A DNA stretch of 46,172 nt, taken from positions 1 through 46,172 of the forward strand of contig OMUU01000132.1 of NCBI GenBank assembly GCA_900314295.1, read 5' to 3'. Below the pieces are notes generated by a model. The model saw only the letters and a program-made list of their open reading frames with translations. It was not told the DNA's origin and did not search any database. Origin of the DNA: an uncultured Lachnospiraceae bacterium (GTDB taxonomy: Bacteria; Bacillota; Clostridia; Lachnospirales; Lachnospiraceae). The position numbers were made by a program, and so were the translations under genes. Positions 26,885 through 35,266 of this stretch are shown here, piece by piece; position 1 is the stretch's first letter; each line of letters starts with the position of its first letter.

Positions 26885-26989
26885 AATAGAGTCCATCCAT
26901 CCCGACATCGTTCAAGGTCAACAGAGCCCATACATCCCGATACCGCTCAAGGTCAACAGAACCCATACATCCCGATATCGTTCATTCGA
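26885..26989. repeat. 35-bp tandem repeat after rrf2
   Basis: Three copies (26885-26919, 26920-26954, 26955-26989), diverging at the ends, starting 17 bp after the rrf2 stop. A further 21-bp duplication follows to about 27020. No coding sense seen. Confidence 0.85.
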
Positions 26990-27128
26990 GATAGAATATC
27001 ACTCATTTAAGATAGAAAGAAAGAGCAAACAGAGAACTGCATACCGACAAAGCGCAACGCATCATCCCGGTTAAGGGATATCAACAGATAAGGAAGATTT
27101 AAAGTATACAGGAAAAGGAGGCACGTTT

Positions 27129-29036
27129 ATGAACTATGCAACCACACAGAAACAGGAGGAGCTCCGCGCGAAGGTCCGCGCCTTTGCCGAAGCCGAAATC
27201 AAACCGTTCTCTTTCGAATGGGACAAGGGAAATATCTTCCCCTCAGAGGTCGTGCGCAAGATGGCCGATCTTGGCATCATGGGACTTCCCTACCCGAAGG
27301 AATACGGCGGCGCAGGGCTTGATGTAACGAGCTATGCCATCGCCGTAGAGGAGCTCTCGCGCGTTGACGCCGGCGTAGGCGTTATTCTCTCCGCGCACAC
27401 CTCTCTCGGCACCTGGCCCATCGCCGCTTACGGAACCGAGGAACAGAAGCAGAAATATCTCGTTCCTCTCGCAAAGGGTGAGAAGCTCGGCGCCTTCGGC
27501 CTGACCGAGCCCAATGCCGGTTCGGATGCGGGCGGCACAGAGACCACCGCGGTGCTGCAGGGCGACTATTACCTGCTGAACGGTGAGAAGATCTTCATCA
27601 CCAACGGCGGCGAAGCCGATATCTACGTTATTTTTGCCCTGACCACACCGGGCATCGGATCCAGAGGCATCAGCGCCTTTATCGTGGAAAAAGGCATGCC
27701 CGGATTCGAATTCGGCGATCACTATGACAAGCTCGGTATCCGCTCCTCGGCGACCGCTCAGCTTCTCTTCAATGATGTGAAGGTCCCGAAGGAAAATCTC
27801 CTCGGACAGGAGGGACAGGGCTTCAAGATTGCCATGAACACGCTCGACGGCGGACGTATCGGTATCGCCGCGCAGGCTCTCGGCATCTCCCAGGGCGCGT
27901 TTGAGAGCGCGGTTGCTTATTCCAAGGAGCGCGTACAGTTCCACAAGCCGATCGCTTTCCAGCAGGCCATCTCCTTCAAGATTGCTGACATGGCTACCAA
28001 GATCCGCGCGTCCCGCATGCTCGTCTACAGCGCCGCGGAACTCAAGCAGGCGCATGAGCCTTATGCGATGGAGGCCGCTATGGCGAAGCAGTACGCCTCC
28101 GACACGGCCGTACAGGTCTGCGACGAGGCACTTCAGATTCACGGCGGCAACGGCTACCTGAAGGGCATGGATGTCGAGAGATTTTACCGCGACGCGAAGA
28201 TCACGACCATCTATGAGGGCACAAACGAGATCCAGCGTCTCGTCATTTCCACCGCCATCCTCGGAAAGGCTCCGAAGGAGGCCTCTGCCCCGCTCTTCCA
28301 GCAGCAGCCCAATGTCACCGGCGCACGCAGGAAGAAAATCCTCAAGGACGGCTCCGCCCAGGAACGGGTCGACGAGCTGGTAAAGGATCTGAAGAAGGAC
28401 GGCTACGACTTCACGGTCGGCATCCCGAAGGACACCCCGATCGCGAAGGCAGAGCGTGTGGTATCCGCCGGCAAAGGCATCGGACCCAAAGAGAACATGA
28501 AGCTGATCGAAGATCTCGCGGCAGCCGCAGGCGCGGCGATCGGCTCCTCCCGTCCGGTAGCGGAAACCCTTCACTATGTGCCGCTCAACCGCTACGTGGG
28601 TATGTCCGGTCAGAAATTCTCCGGCAACCTGTACATCGCGTGCGGCATTTCCGGAGCTGTACAGCACCTGAAGGGAATTCGCGAAGCCTCTACCATCGTC
28701 GCGATCAACAAGAACCCGAATGCGCCGATCTTCAAGAACTGCGACTACGGCATTGTCGGAGACGTCAATGAGATCCTTCCTCTGCTTACGAAAGCGCTCG
28801 ATACCGGTGAGAAGAAACCCGCTCCGCCGATGAAGAAGATCAAACGCGCACAGCCAAAGAAGATGAAACCGCCGTACAGCCTCTATGTCTGTGACGGCTG
28901 CGGATACGAATATGACGCGGCCATCGGAGACCCGGCAGCCGAGATCAAGCCCGGCACCCTCTTCGAAAAGCTTCCGGAAGACTGGGTATGTCCGGAATGC
29001 GCAGAGCCGAAGGCGAACTTCACCAAAGTCGAGTAA
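27129..29036 (+). CDS. Acyl-CoA dehydrogenase / ETF-alpha FAD domain / rubredoxin fusion
   Basis: 635 residues, three modules. Acyl-CoA dehydrogenase (1-380): [14 protein letters not shown] flavin-binding region, [11 protein letters not shown] and [10 protein letters not shown] with catalytic Glu363. ETF-alpha C-terminal FAD domain (about 437-570): [41 protein letters not shown] and [12 protein letters not shown]. Rubredoxin (583-635): Cys588-x2-Cys591 and Cys621-x2-Cys624 bind one Fe. The order suggests electrons pass from acyl-CoA via FAD (dehydrogenase), FAD (ETF domain) to rubredoxin without free ETF; no ETF-beta domain is present. AAAAGGAGG lies 9 bp before ATG 27129. The rubredoxin-using flavodiiron gene is next. 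The acyl substrate is unknown. Confidence 0.93.
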   Translation: MNYATTQKQEELRAKVRAFAEAEIKPFSFEWDKGNIFPSEVVRKMADLGIMGLPYPKEYGGAGLDVTSYAIAVEELSRVDAGVGVILSAHTSLGTWPIAAYGTEEQKQKYLVPLAKGEKLGAFGLTEPNAGSDAGGTETTAVLQGDYYLLNGEKIFITNGGEADIYVIFALTTPGIGSRGISAFIVEKGMPGFEFGDHYDKLGIRSSATAQLLFNDVKVPKENLLGQEGQGFKIAMNTLDGGRIGIAAQALGISQGAFESAVAYSKERVQFHKPIAFQQAISFKIADMATKIRASRMLVYSAAELKQAHEPYAMEAAMAKQYASDTAVQVCDEALQIHGGNGYLKGMDVERFYRDAKITTIYEGTNEIQRLVISTAILGKAPKEASAPLFQQQPNVTGARRKKILKDGSAQERVDELVKDLKKDGYDFTVGIPKDTPIAKAERVVSAGKGIGPKENMKLIEDLAAAAGAAIGSSRPVAETLHYVPLNRYVGMSGQKFSGNLYIACGISGAVQHLKGIREASTIVAINKNPNAPIFKNCDYGIVGDVNEILPLLTKALDTGEKKPAPPMKKIKRAQPKKMKPPYSLYVCDGCGYEYDAAIGDPAAEIKPGTLFEKLPEDWVCPECAEPKANFTKVE

Positions 29037-29062
29037 ACGACAGCTTCCGAAAAACAAAGAGA

Positions 29063-29131
29063 CTCTCATTTACAAAGAAGCTCTCATTTACAGGGAAGCC
29101 CTCATTTACAGGGAAGCTCTCATTCATACAG
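29063..29131. repeat. 18-bp tandem repeat before the flavodiiron gene
   Basis: CTCTCATTTACAGGGAAG-type unit, 3.8 copies (29063, 29081, 29099, 29117), starting 26 bp after the stop. The 18-bp period keeps a frame open, but there is no start or RBS. Confidence 0.85.
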
Positions 29132-29296
29132 ACATATACCGTTTTATAAACAACATCCGGTTGTACTCTTTTTTCAAATGCGAAAAGTGTATACAAGCAA
29201 CTTCAATAAGCAAAACCGTACCAAAAGCGAAACCGTACAAAATAAGCCCAAAAGTGCAATCGGATCAACAACAGATCAATATCGGGAGGAAACCAT

Positions 29297-30517
29297 ATGC
29301 ATTGTGTAAGACAGGTGACTGACAATCTGTGGTGGGTCGGCGCAAATGATCACCGCACCCATCTGTTTGAGAATATTCATCCAATTCCGCGAGGAGTCAG
29401 CTATAACGCCTATCTGCTGAAGGATAAGCAGAACGTGCTTTTCGACACTGTAGACTGGTCGGCATGCCGCCAGATGCTGGAGAACATCGAGTATCTTCTG
29501 GACGGTGCAAAGCTGGACGTTCTGGTTGTGAATCATCTGGAACCGGACCATGCCGCATCCCTTCAGGAAGTACTGCTCCGCTATCCGGAATGCAAAATCT
29601 ACTGCACAGAGAAGGGCTTCATGCTGATGCATCAGTTCGGCTTCCACACCGACGGACATGAAACCATCGAGGTGAAGGAAGGCGACACCGCCTGCTTCGG
29701 GGATCACACCGTCGCATTCGTACAGGCGCAGATGGTGCACTGGCCCGAGGCCATGGTCACCTTTGACACCACCAACGGTGTTCTCTTCTCGGCGGACGCC
29801 TTTGGGTCCTTTATCGCCCTGGACGGAAAGCTCTTCAACGACGAGGTCAATTACGACCGCGACTGGATTGATGAGTCCCGCCGCTATCTCACCAATATCG
29901 TTGGAAAATACGGGCCGCACATCCAGAAGCTTCTGAAGAAGGCTGCTCCTCTTCTTCCGCAGATCAAATACATCTGTCCGCTTCACGGACTGGTGTGGCG
30001 CAGTGATTTTGATTATCTGCTGGACAAATATCAGCACTGGAGCACCTATGAGCCGGAAGAAAAGGCCGTCATGATCTGCTATGCATCCATGTACGGCAAC
30101 ACCGAGGCAGCGGCGCAGGCCCTCGCCGCAAAACTGGCGGAACTGGGCGTCACAAATACGGTAGTATATGATGTGTCGAACACACACGTATCCTATCTGA
30201 TCTCTGAAACCTTCCGCGTCAGTCACATCGTGCTGGCTTCGGTCACCTATAACCTCGGCATCTATCCCGTGATGCACAATTATCTGATGGATATGAAGGC
30301 GCTGAATCTCCAGAACCGCACCTTCGCCATCATCGAAAACGGATCCTGGGCATGCAAGTCCGGCGATCTCATGCAGGACTTTCTCAATGACGAACTAAAA
30401 GACATGACCATCCTCAACGAAAGATTGTCTCTCGCCTCCTCGATGAAGGAAGAACAGGAAGACGACCTGACAAGTCTCGCAGAGGCAATCCGGGATTCCC
30501 TGAACGGAGACTCCTGA
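29297..30517 (+). CDS. fprA: Flavodiiron protein (oxygen/NO reductase)
   Basis: 406 residues. Metallo-beta-lactamase-like diiron domain (1-250): HLEPDH (H80, E82, D84, H85), VHWPEAMVTFD, FSADAFGSF and CPLHG supply the diiron ligands. Flavodoxin domain (about 255-400) with FMN loop YASMYGNTE. Such proteins reduce oxygen to water, or NO to N2O, in strict anaerobes, receiving electrons from rubredoxin. GGGAGGA precedes ATG 29297. Same strand and 260 bp downstream of the rubredoxin fusion, which is a natural donor; a separate transcript is possible. Confidence 0.94.
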   Translation: MHCVRQVTDNLWWVGANDHRTHLFENIHPIPRGVSYNAYLLKDKQNVLFDTVDWSACRQMLENIEYLLDGAKLDVLVVNHLEPDHAASLQEVLLRYPECKIYCTEKGFMLMHQFGFHTDGHETIEVKEGDTACFGDHTVAFVQAQMVHWPEAMVTFDTTNGVLFSADAFGSFIALDGKLFNDEVNYDRDWIDESRRYLTNIVGKYGPHIQKLLKKAAPLLPQIKYICPLHGLVWRSDFDYLLDKYQHWSTYEPEEKAVMICYASMYGNTEAAAQALAAKLAELGVTNTVVYDVSNTHVSYLISETFRVSHIVLASVTYNLGIYPVMHNYLMDMKALNLQNRTFAIIENGSWACKSGDLMQDFLNDELKDMTILNERLSLASSMKEEQEDDLTSLAEAIRDSLNGDS

Positions 30518-30629
30518 CAGAAAAGCGTGCAAATCGAAGCCTCATTACAGAAAACGTATAAACCGAAGCCTCATTACAAAAAACATATAAAACAAAAACT
30601 CAAAACAAAAAGCATATAAAAAGAACACC
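30517..30629. repeat. 29-bp tandem repeat after the flavodiiron stop
   Basis: Four decaying copies (30517-30546, 30547-30575, 30576-30604, 30605-30629), the first starting at the stop codon. Copies become more A-rich downstream. Confidence 0.8.
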
Positions 30630-30679
30630 CCTGCCAAATCCATTCTACATGGTAATCCTGTCAGAGGTGCTCTTTTTTT
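30622..30679. terminator. Long imperfect terminator between convergent genes
   Basis: AGAACACCCCTG (30622-30633) pairs with CAGAGGTGCTCT (30662-30673) with two mismatches, followed by seven T; an AAAAAG run on the other side may serve the minus strand gene ending at 30692. Confidence 0.7.
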
Positions 30680-30691
30680 GGAATCCTTTGT

Positions 30692-31594
30692 TCACTGTCT
30701 CCCGCGTACACCCCTGTGATGCGTTTTCTTGACCTGATAAAGCTCTCTGTCTGCTTTATGCACCAGCTCCCGCAGCTCCTCCTTGCTTTCTGCCCGTTCC
30801 ACCACGAACCCGGCGCTGCACCGGAGCGGAATGGAAATGCCGGGCAGGGAAACGGAAGAAACCGCCTTCAGCCAGCGGTCCATGCGGTGTTGAAACTCGG
30901 CCGCATCATCCGTTTTCATAAGAACCAGAAACTCGTCACCTCCATAACGAAAGCAGCATTCCTTCGGAAAGTATTGGGTAAGCAATGACGCAACGCAGAT
31001 CAGCACCTGGTCCCCTGCTTCATGCCCCGCCTCATCATTATAACGTTTAAAATAATCGACATCCGCCATCATCACAGCCACCTGGCTGCCGACATAATTC
31101 CAAAAAGCCGTGCGGACGGACAGCCGGTTTCCAATGCCGGTCAGAGAATCGGTCAGTGACAGAATCTCCAGCTTTTTATTCAGCTTCTCTACCTCAAAGC
31201 GCTGTCGGATCTGCCTGACTTCAACGTGATAACGGGTAATCATACCGGCACAAAGGAGCAGAGCCAGCGCCAGATAGTTCAAAAAACTGATTTTCGCTGC
31301 TCCGTCTTCCAATTCCAGGAGAAGGAAGAAAACGGCGTGTGCCGACAAAATCAACACGATGCTCGCCAGTGGAGGCATCGTAACGAAGCAGGTAAACACA
31401 ATTTCCACGATAAAAAAGGTCAGCATCTGCTCCCCCGAGACGTAATGGCGCAGCGATGCCACCATCCCCCAGAAAACCAGTATGCTATAATAGACGATGA
31501 TAATCGCATTTTCGCGAATCAGGTGCTTGTTCATATAGGCATCATCCCGCGAAATTCTTGTCATATGTACGGTGATATATACTGACCAGAACAC
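30692..31594 (-). CDS. Diguanylate cyclase, membrane GGDEF protein (C-terminal frame)
   Basis: 300 residues from ATG 31594, a start with no RBS that lies inside the upstream frame. About four membrane helices (to residue 125), a helical linker and a GGDEF domain with TDSLTGIGNR, ADVDYFKRYND and intact YGGDEF, so probably active in making cyclic-di-GMP. The preceding 91-codon ORF (31542-31817) supplies the first two helices in another frame; joining them would give the usual six-helix GGDEF protein. The frame change equals loss of 2 bp and lies near a TATATAT dinucleotide run (about 31571-31577). ATG at MTRISRDD is an internal alternative start. Confidence 0.82.
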   Translation of the reverse strand: MFWSVYITVHMTRISRDDAYMNKHLIRENAIIIVYYSILVFWGMVASLRHYVSGEQMLTFFIVEIVFTCFVTMPPLASIVLILSAHAVFFLLLELEDGAAKISFLNYLALALLLCAGMITRYHVEVRQIRQRFEVEKLNKKLEILSLTDSLTGIGNRLSVRTAFWNYVGSQVAVMMADVDYFKRYNDEAGHEAGDQVLICVASLLTQYFPKECCFRYGGDEFLVLMKTDDAAEFQHRMDRWLKAVSSVSLPGISIPLRCSAGFVVERAESKEELRELVHKADRELYQVKKTHHRGVRGRQ

Positions 31595-31817
31595 AGATCA
31601 CGGCACTGACGATACTCCGCCAATAAGACAACACCGCGGCCTGATAATGGATACAAAACAAGGTCAGAATCACAATCTCAACCGCCGTAACCGCAGCTGA
31701 AATTTTCTTCAGGCGATAGATATTATCACGGATAATTTCATTCTTCACGTTCTGCGAAACGTCCGGAAAAATCCCTGTCTTCAGTTTATGAAATAACAAA
31801 TCTATTTTCTCTCGCAT
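31542..31817 (-). CDS. N-terminal membrane segment of the frameshifted GGDEF gene
   Basis: 91 residues: a basic helical N-terminus (MREKIDLLFHKLKTG), then two membrane helices, ending shortly after the frame diverges. It overlaps the 300-residue GGDEF frame by 53 bp in another frame. AAGGGC lies before ATG 31817. Likely one gene with a frameshift, 30692-31817, either mutated or translated by slippage or re-initiation. Confidence 0.6.
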   Translation of the reverse strand: MREKIDLLFHKLKTGIFPDVSQNVKNEIIRDNIYRLKKISAAVTAVEIVILTLFCIHYQAAVLSYWRSIVSAVICVLVSIYHRTYDKNFAG

Positions 31818-31887
31818 ATTCCGTGCCCTTATTCTCTCTTACCCTTGCTCCTCTGCAAGAGTTCTCTCTAAAAACACTATACAAAAT

Positions 31888-31916
31888 ATAATAAACGTAT
31901 TTTCTCCATTGAGCAA
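31888..31916 (-). promoter_or_regulatory. Predicted promoter for the GGDEF gene
   Basis: On the minus strand TTGCTC (31916-31911), 17-bp spacer, TATTAT (31893-31888). Confidence 0.45.
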
Positions 31917-31927
31917 CCCCCAACCCT

Positions 31928-31950
31928 ATATCCACAATTCTTTATCCACG
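31928..31950. other. Two DnaA-box-like 9-mers in a divergent promoter region
   Basis: ATATCCACA (31928-31936) and TTATCCACG (31942-31950), same orientation, each one mismatch from TTATCCACA, 14 bp apart. Confidence 0.35.
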
Positions 31951-32007
31951 AGCCGTATATTCACCCTTTAAAGCGAACATAAACTTACCACACTTTCCCC
32001 CGGAGAT

Positions 32008-32016
32008 GATATAATA
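32008..32016 (+). promoter_or_regulatory. Extended -10 promoter, GGDEF-EAL gene
   Basis: TGaTATAAT (32008-32016), a consensus extended -10. A TTACCA (31986-31991) at 19-bp spacing may serve as -35. GGAG lies 8 bp before ATG 32048. Confidence 0.6.
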
Positions 32017-32047
32017 GTTAAAGCTAATCTATGATCGGAGACTCTTT

Positions 32048-34942
32048 ATGAAGACCCACAGCGATTCGATTTATCACAGATTTTCTAATATTGTTACAAA
32101 AGGGGAATTAAATCTTTCCACTGACGACCCGCGGCTGCAGGCTGATTTTTTAACCAGCAACATCATCTTCTGTATAGCCGCAGGCATTCTTCTCTGTATC
32201 CTTTCCTTCATCGGAGGCGTTGGAACTTTTGCTCCATTCGGAAAAGGGTATGTCCTTTCCGGGATCAATGCCACCTTCGTTTATACCCTGATTTTTCTGA
32301 CGAATCTCATTTTCATCCGTCTGCTTCTTTACGCCATGAAGCAATCCCCCGTAGAAATAAAACGGGGAGCCGGAAAGCTGACCTGTTACGTATTTATGTC
32401 TGTGAATATGATCCTGGCGAACCTGACGTTCTACACCACGCAGAAAGGCAGCAGCTTTTTCTTTGAATATATCCTGGTCACGTCAATCGTCTATCTTGTG
32501 CCGAACTCGGATCTTCGCACCTTTATCCGGAATGCTCTCTTTAATGTCACGGCGTTGCTTGTTGTCCTGGCTTCCTTTCACCGGGCCCTTGCCTGGCAGG
32601 ACCTCGTGGATATCGTTGCGCTGCACATCATCTGCGGGTTTGTGAACTGGGTCCGCTGGCTTTCTTTTCTTCGCACGGAGGCCGCTCTTTTCTCCCTTGA
32701 GAATAAAAAAGATCTCTTTTACGCCGAGAGCCGGACCGACGGACTGACCGGTCTGTTAAACCGCTCCGCTCTTCGGAACGATTTTGCAACCTTTATCAAT
32801 CAAAAGCTCTGTGTAGCCTTGATGGATTTAGATTCCTTCAAGAAGTACAACGACACCTTTGGGCATGAATATGGCGACCAGATACTGACACTCACAGGTC
32901 AAAAACTTAAAAAGGCTTTCCATGGGTATGAGGACAGCTGCTATCGATATGGCGGAGACGAATTTCTTGTGATTTCCAAGGATAATGCCCGTCTGTTCCA
33001 TCAGAAGCTCGAACAGTTTCAGCGCTTCTGCAGCGCAAGCCGGACGGAACGTGCGATTTCCTGCAGCATCGGATACTGCAGCGGCATTCCTCACACGGAA
33101 ACCGATCTGCGCATGCTGATCAAAACTGCCGACAACTTTCTCTATCAGTCGAAGAATAAAGGGCCGGGAAAAATGAGCGGGAGTCTCTCCCCTTACAGTT
33201 TCACCTCACCAATGCCAATGGCGGAACAGCCGTCCGCAGCAGATAACCTGAAAAGTCTGGATGACGCGGTAAAGATCTTTGATAAGCGCCTGATGTCCCA
33301 AAAGGAATGGTCGATTGCCTACCTGAACGTCAACCGCTACGCAGAAATCAATGAGTCCATCGGTTACCGCAATGGTGAGCTGCTTCTGGAATCGATCATC
33401 CGGACAATCCAGCAATATTTCCCGGATTCTCTCCTGATCCATCGGGAAATCGATCATTTTGTGCTTTTTTCCACCCTTCCGGACCCGGAATTCACACAGC
33501 AGATTCGAAAAATACAGAATGATGTATCCGGCCTGGAGAGCCGACGGATGGTGATTGTCCGGGCAGGCGTCTACCATCACGGCTCCGGCGACCGGCCAAC
33601 CGATTTTCTCACAGGTATGTATAACGCCAGGTACGCCTCGGACAAGGCAAATGATGCCGCCAGGAGTGACACCTATCTCCGTGTCTATGATGAAGCACTC
33701 GATCAGCAGCGCGCCAAAGAGACGTTTGTGCACAACCATTTCATAAATGCACTGGAAGCAGGATCCTTCGTTCCTTATTATCAGCCGATCGTCGGCTCTC
33801 TCTCCGGTACAACCTGCGGATTTGAAGCCTTGAGCCGCTGGATCGATCCGGAAAAGGGAACCATTCCGCCCGGGAATTACATTCCTTACCTCGAGGAAAG
33901 CTGTGAAGCTTACCGTCTTGATCTCAATCTTCTGGAACAGGTATGCAGGGATCTGCAGAAACACAGAGACCAGTTTCCATCGAAACTGTTTGTCAATGTC
34001 AATTTGTCACAGACCGACTTTAAGATCATGGATATGCCGGAGAAGATTGATCGTATTGTATCCCGGTATCAGATTCCCAGAGAACAGATTCAATTTGAAA
34101 TCACAGAGTCCGCCTTTGCAGAAACAGATCTGATCCATGAATCTCTGAAAGTTCTTAACGAACGCGGCTATCGTGTGTGGATGGATGATTTCGGCGTAGG
34201 CCAGTCCTCTCTCTCCGCCTTCCATAATTATAAGGTTCAGGGCGTTAAGATTGATCAGTCCTTCTTTGCCGATATCGCAAGCCCCCGAACCAAGATTATC
34301 ATCCAGAGCATTATCGACCTTTGCCACGAGACCAACAGCCTTCTGATCGCTGAGGGCGTCGAAACCCAGGAACAGCTCTGGTATGCGCAGCAATGGGGTG
34401 TGAATTTCATTCAGGGCTTCTACTTCAGCAGACCGATGCCTCTGCATGCGCTTCTTGCTTCTTCCTTTATACGCAATCTGACCAATGAGACTACCGATCA
34501 GTTCTATCAGAAGGCTGCTGAGGTCAATCTTCTGAATAATATCTCAAATAGAGAACGTTTTTCCCTGGATACACACACGCATCCGCTGTTATTTGCCAGA
34601 GCCGTCCTTGTACAGTACCCGGATCAGAGCCTCACGTTGCTGCGTATCAATGATGCCATGCATCAATTATTATGGGAATCCAAAGCCATCGACACACAAA
34701 AACAGTACTCCATAAAAAAAGACAGCGTATTTGCAACCGCTCTCACAGAGAATATACAAAAGATCAGTGGGAAAAGCACCACCATAGATTTTCCGATGGA
34801 GCTCCAGAGCAGACCATATAACGGCCGACTTGTTCTTCTCGCCCAAAAGAGCGATGAAGGAATGACCGCTTATTTGTTCTCTCTCTCCAATTTTGTGATT
34901 ACGCTTCCCTTGAACTCTGGTAAACAGGGGCCGAACCACTGA
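32048..34942 (+). CDS. Membrane-bound GGDEF-EAL cyclic-di-GMP protein
   Basis: 964 residues. About six membrane helices (35-215), GGDEF domain with intact YGGDEF (about 301-306), a second degenerate GGDEF-like region (about 405-560, HREIDHFVLF instead of GGDEF), then an EAL phosphodiesterase domain: FEALSRW (about 592), NVNLSQ, ITESAF, MDDFGVGQSSLS, KIDQSF and AEGVETQEQ, keeping the metal-binding and catalytic Glu/Asp/Lys set. About 120 residues of unassigned sequence end the protein. Both synthesis and breakdown of cyclic-di-GMP are chemically possible. It diverges from the GGDEF gene at 30692-31817. Confidence 0.93.
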   Translation: MKTHSDSIYHRFSNIVTKGELNLSTDDPRLQADFLTSNIIFCIAAGILLCILSFIGGVGTFAPFGKGYVLSGINATFVYTLIFLTNLIFIRLLLYAMKQSPVEIKRGAGKLTCYVFMSVNMILANLTFYTTQKGSSFFFEYILVTSIVYLVPNSDLRTFIRNALFNVTALLVVLASFHRALAWQDLVDIVALHIICGFVNWVRWLSFLRTEAALFSLENKKDLFYAESRTDGLTGLLNRSALRNDFATFINQKLCVALMDLDSFKKYNDTFGHEYGDQILTLTGQKLKKAFHGYEDSCYRYGGDEFLVISKDNARLFHQKLEQFQRFCSASRTERAISCSIGYCSGIPHTETDLRMLIKTADNFLYQSKNKGPGKMSGSLSPYSFTSPMPMAEQPSAADNLKSLDDAVKIFDKRLMSQKEWSIAYLNVNRYAEINESIGYRNGELLLESIIRTIQQYFPDSLLIHREIDHFVLFSTLPDPEFTQQIRKIQNDVSGLESRRMVIVRAGVYHHGSGDRPTDFLTGMYNARYASDKANDAARSDTYLRVYDEALDQQRAKETFVHNHFINALEAGSFVPYYQPIVGSLSGTTCGFEALSRWIDPEKGTIPPGNYIPYLEESCEAYRLDLNLLEQVCRDLQKHRDQFPSKLFVNVNLSQTDFKIMDMPEKIDRIVSRYQIPREQIQFEITESAFAETDLIHESLKVLNERGYRVWMDDFGVGQSSLSAFHNYKVQGVKIDQSFFADIASPRTKIIIQSIIDLCHETNSLLIAEGVETQEQLWYAQQWGVNFIQGFYFSRPMPLHALLASSFIRNLTNETTDQFYQKAAEVNLLNNISNRERFSLDTHTHPLLFARAVLVQYPDQSLTLLRINDAMHQLLWESKAIDTQKQYSIKKDSVFATALTENIQKISGKSTTIDFPMELQSRPYNGRLVLLAQKSDEGMTAYLFSLSNFVITLPLNSGKQGPNH

Positions 34943-35256
34943 CCCGTAAGCGATAAGACCGGTAGATTCACTTCTCCTGCCTTCCGTATGGTATCGTCCG
35001 TCCCTACTGTACCGATATATTTGTCTGGAACCGTTTTTGAATGGTAACCTGTCTGCCTGCTCTACCGGTATGCCCACCAGGCTTCTCCTGCAAAAGAAAA
35101 CCCTCCAGCATGTCATGCTCTCCATCCGAATCAATACGGGAAGAACATGCTGCTGAAGGGCAACAAACTTGTAATTAATAGAATACTGCTGCGCGCAGAA
35201 AACTGCGCCATGACTTCACAGGTATTCAGTCTTATCTTATTTCTTCGTTTCTTATC
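34943..35256. other. Convergent intergenic region
   Basis: 314 bp, no gene. Two hairpins: AGCATGT/ACATGCT (35107-35113, 35145-35151, extended by partial pairing CCC/GGG) and GCGCAG/CTGCGC (35193-35208). No T-tract follows either, so terminators are not clear. Confidence 0.4.
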
Positions 35257-35266
35257 TTATTTCTTC
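35231..35266. repeat. 20-bp-period duplication over the oleate hydratase stop
   Basis: CTTATCTTATTTCTTC occurs at 35231-35246 and 35251-35266; the second copy contains the stop codon of the minus-strand gene. Confidence 0.8.

Noticed and set aside
27243-29069. A 608-codon open frame on the strand opposite the acyl-CoA dehydrogenase fusion
   Set aside because: It mirrors a highly conserved gene; its translation has no recognisable domain and it arises from GC-biased third positions.
29063-29131. CRISPR array
   Set aside because: Units are contiguous, 18 bp, with no spacers; the same applies to the other tandem repeats.
29189-29195. Dedicated promoter for fprA (GTATACA)
   Set aside because: Best -35 candidate TTGTAC at 29161 gives a spacer well above 17 bp.
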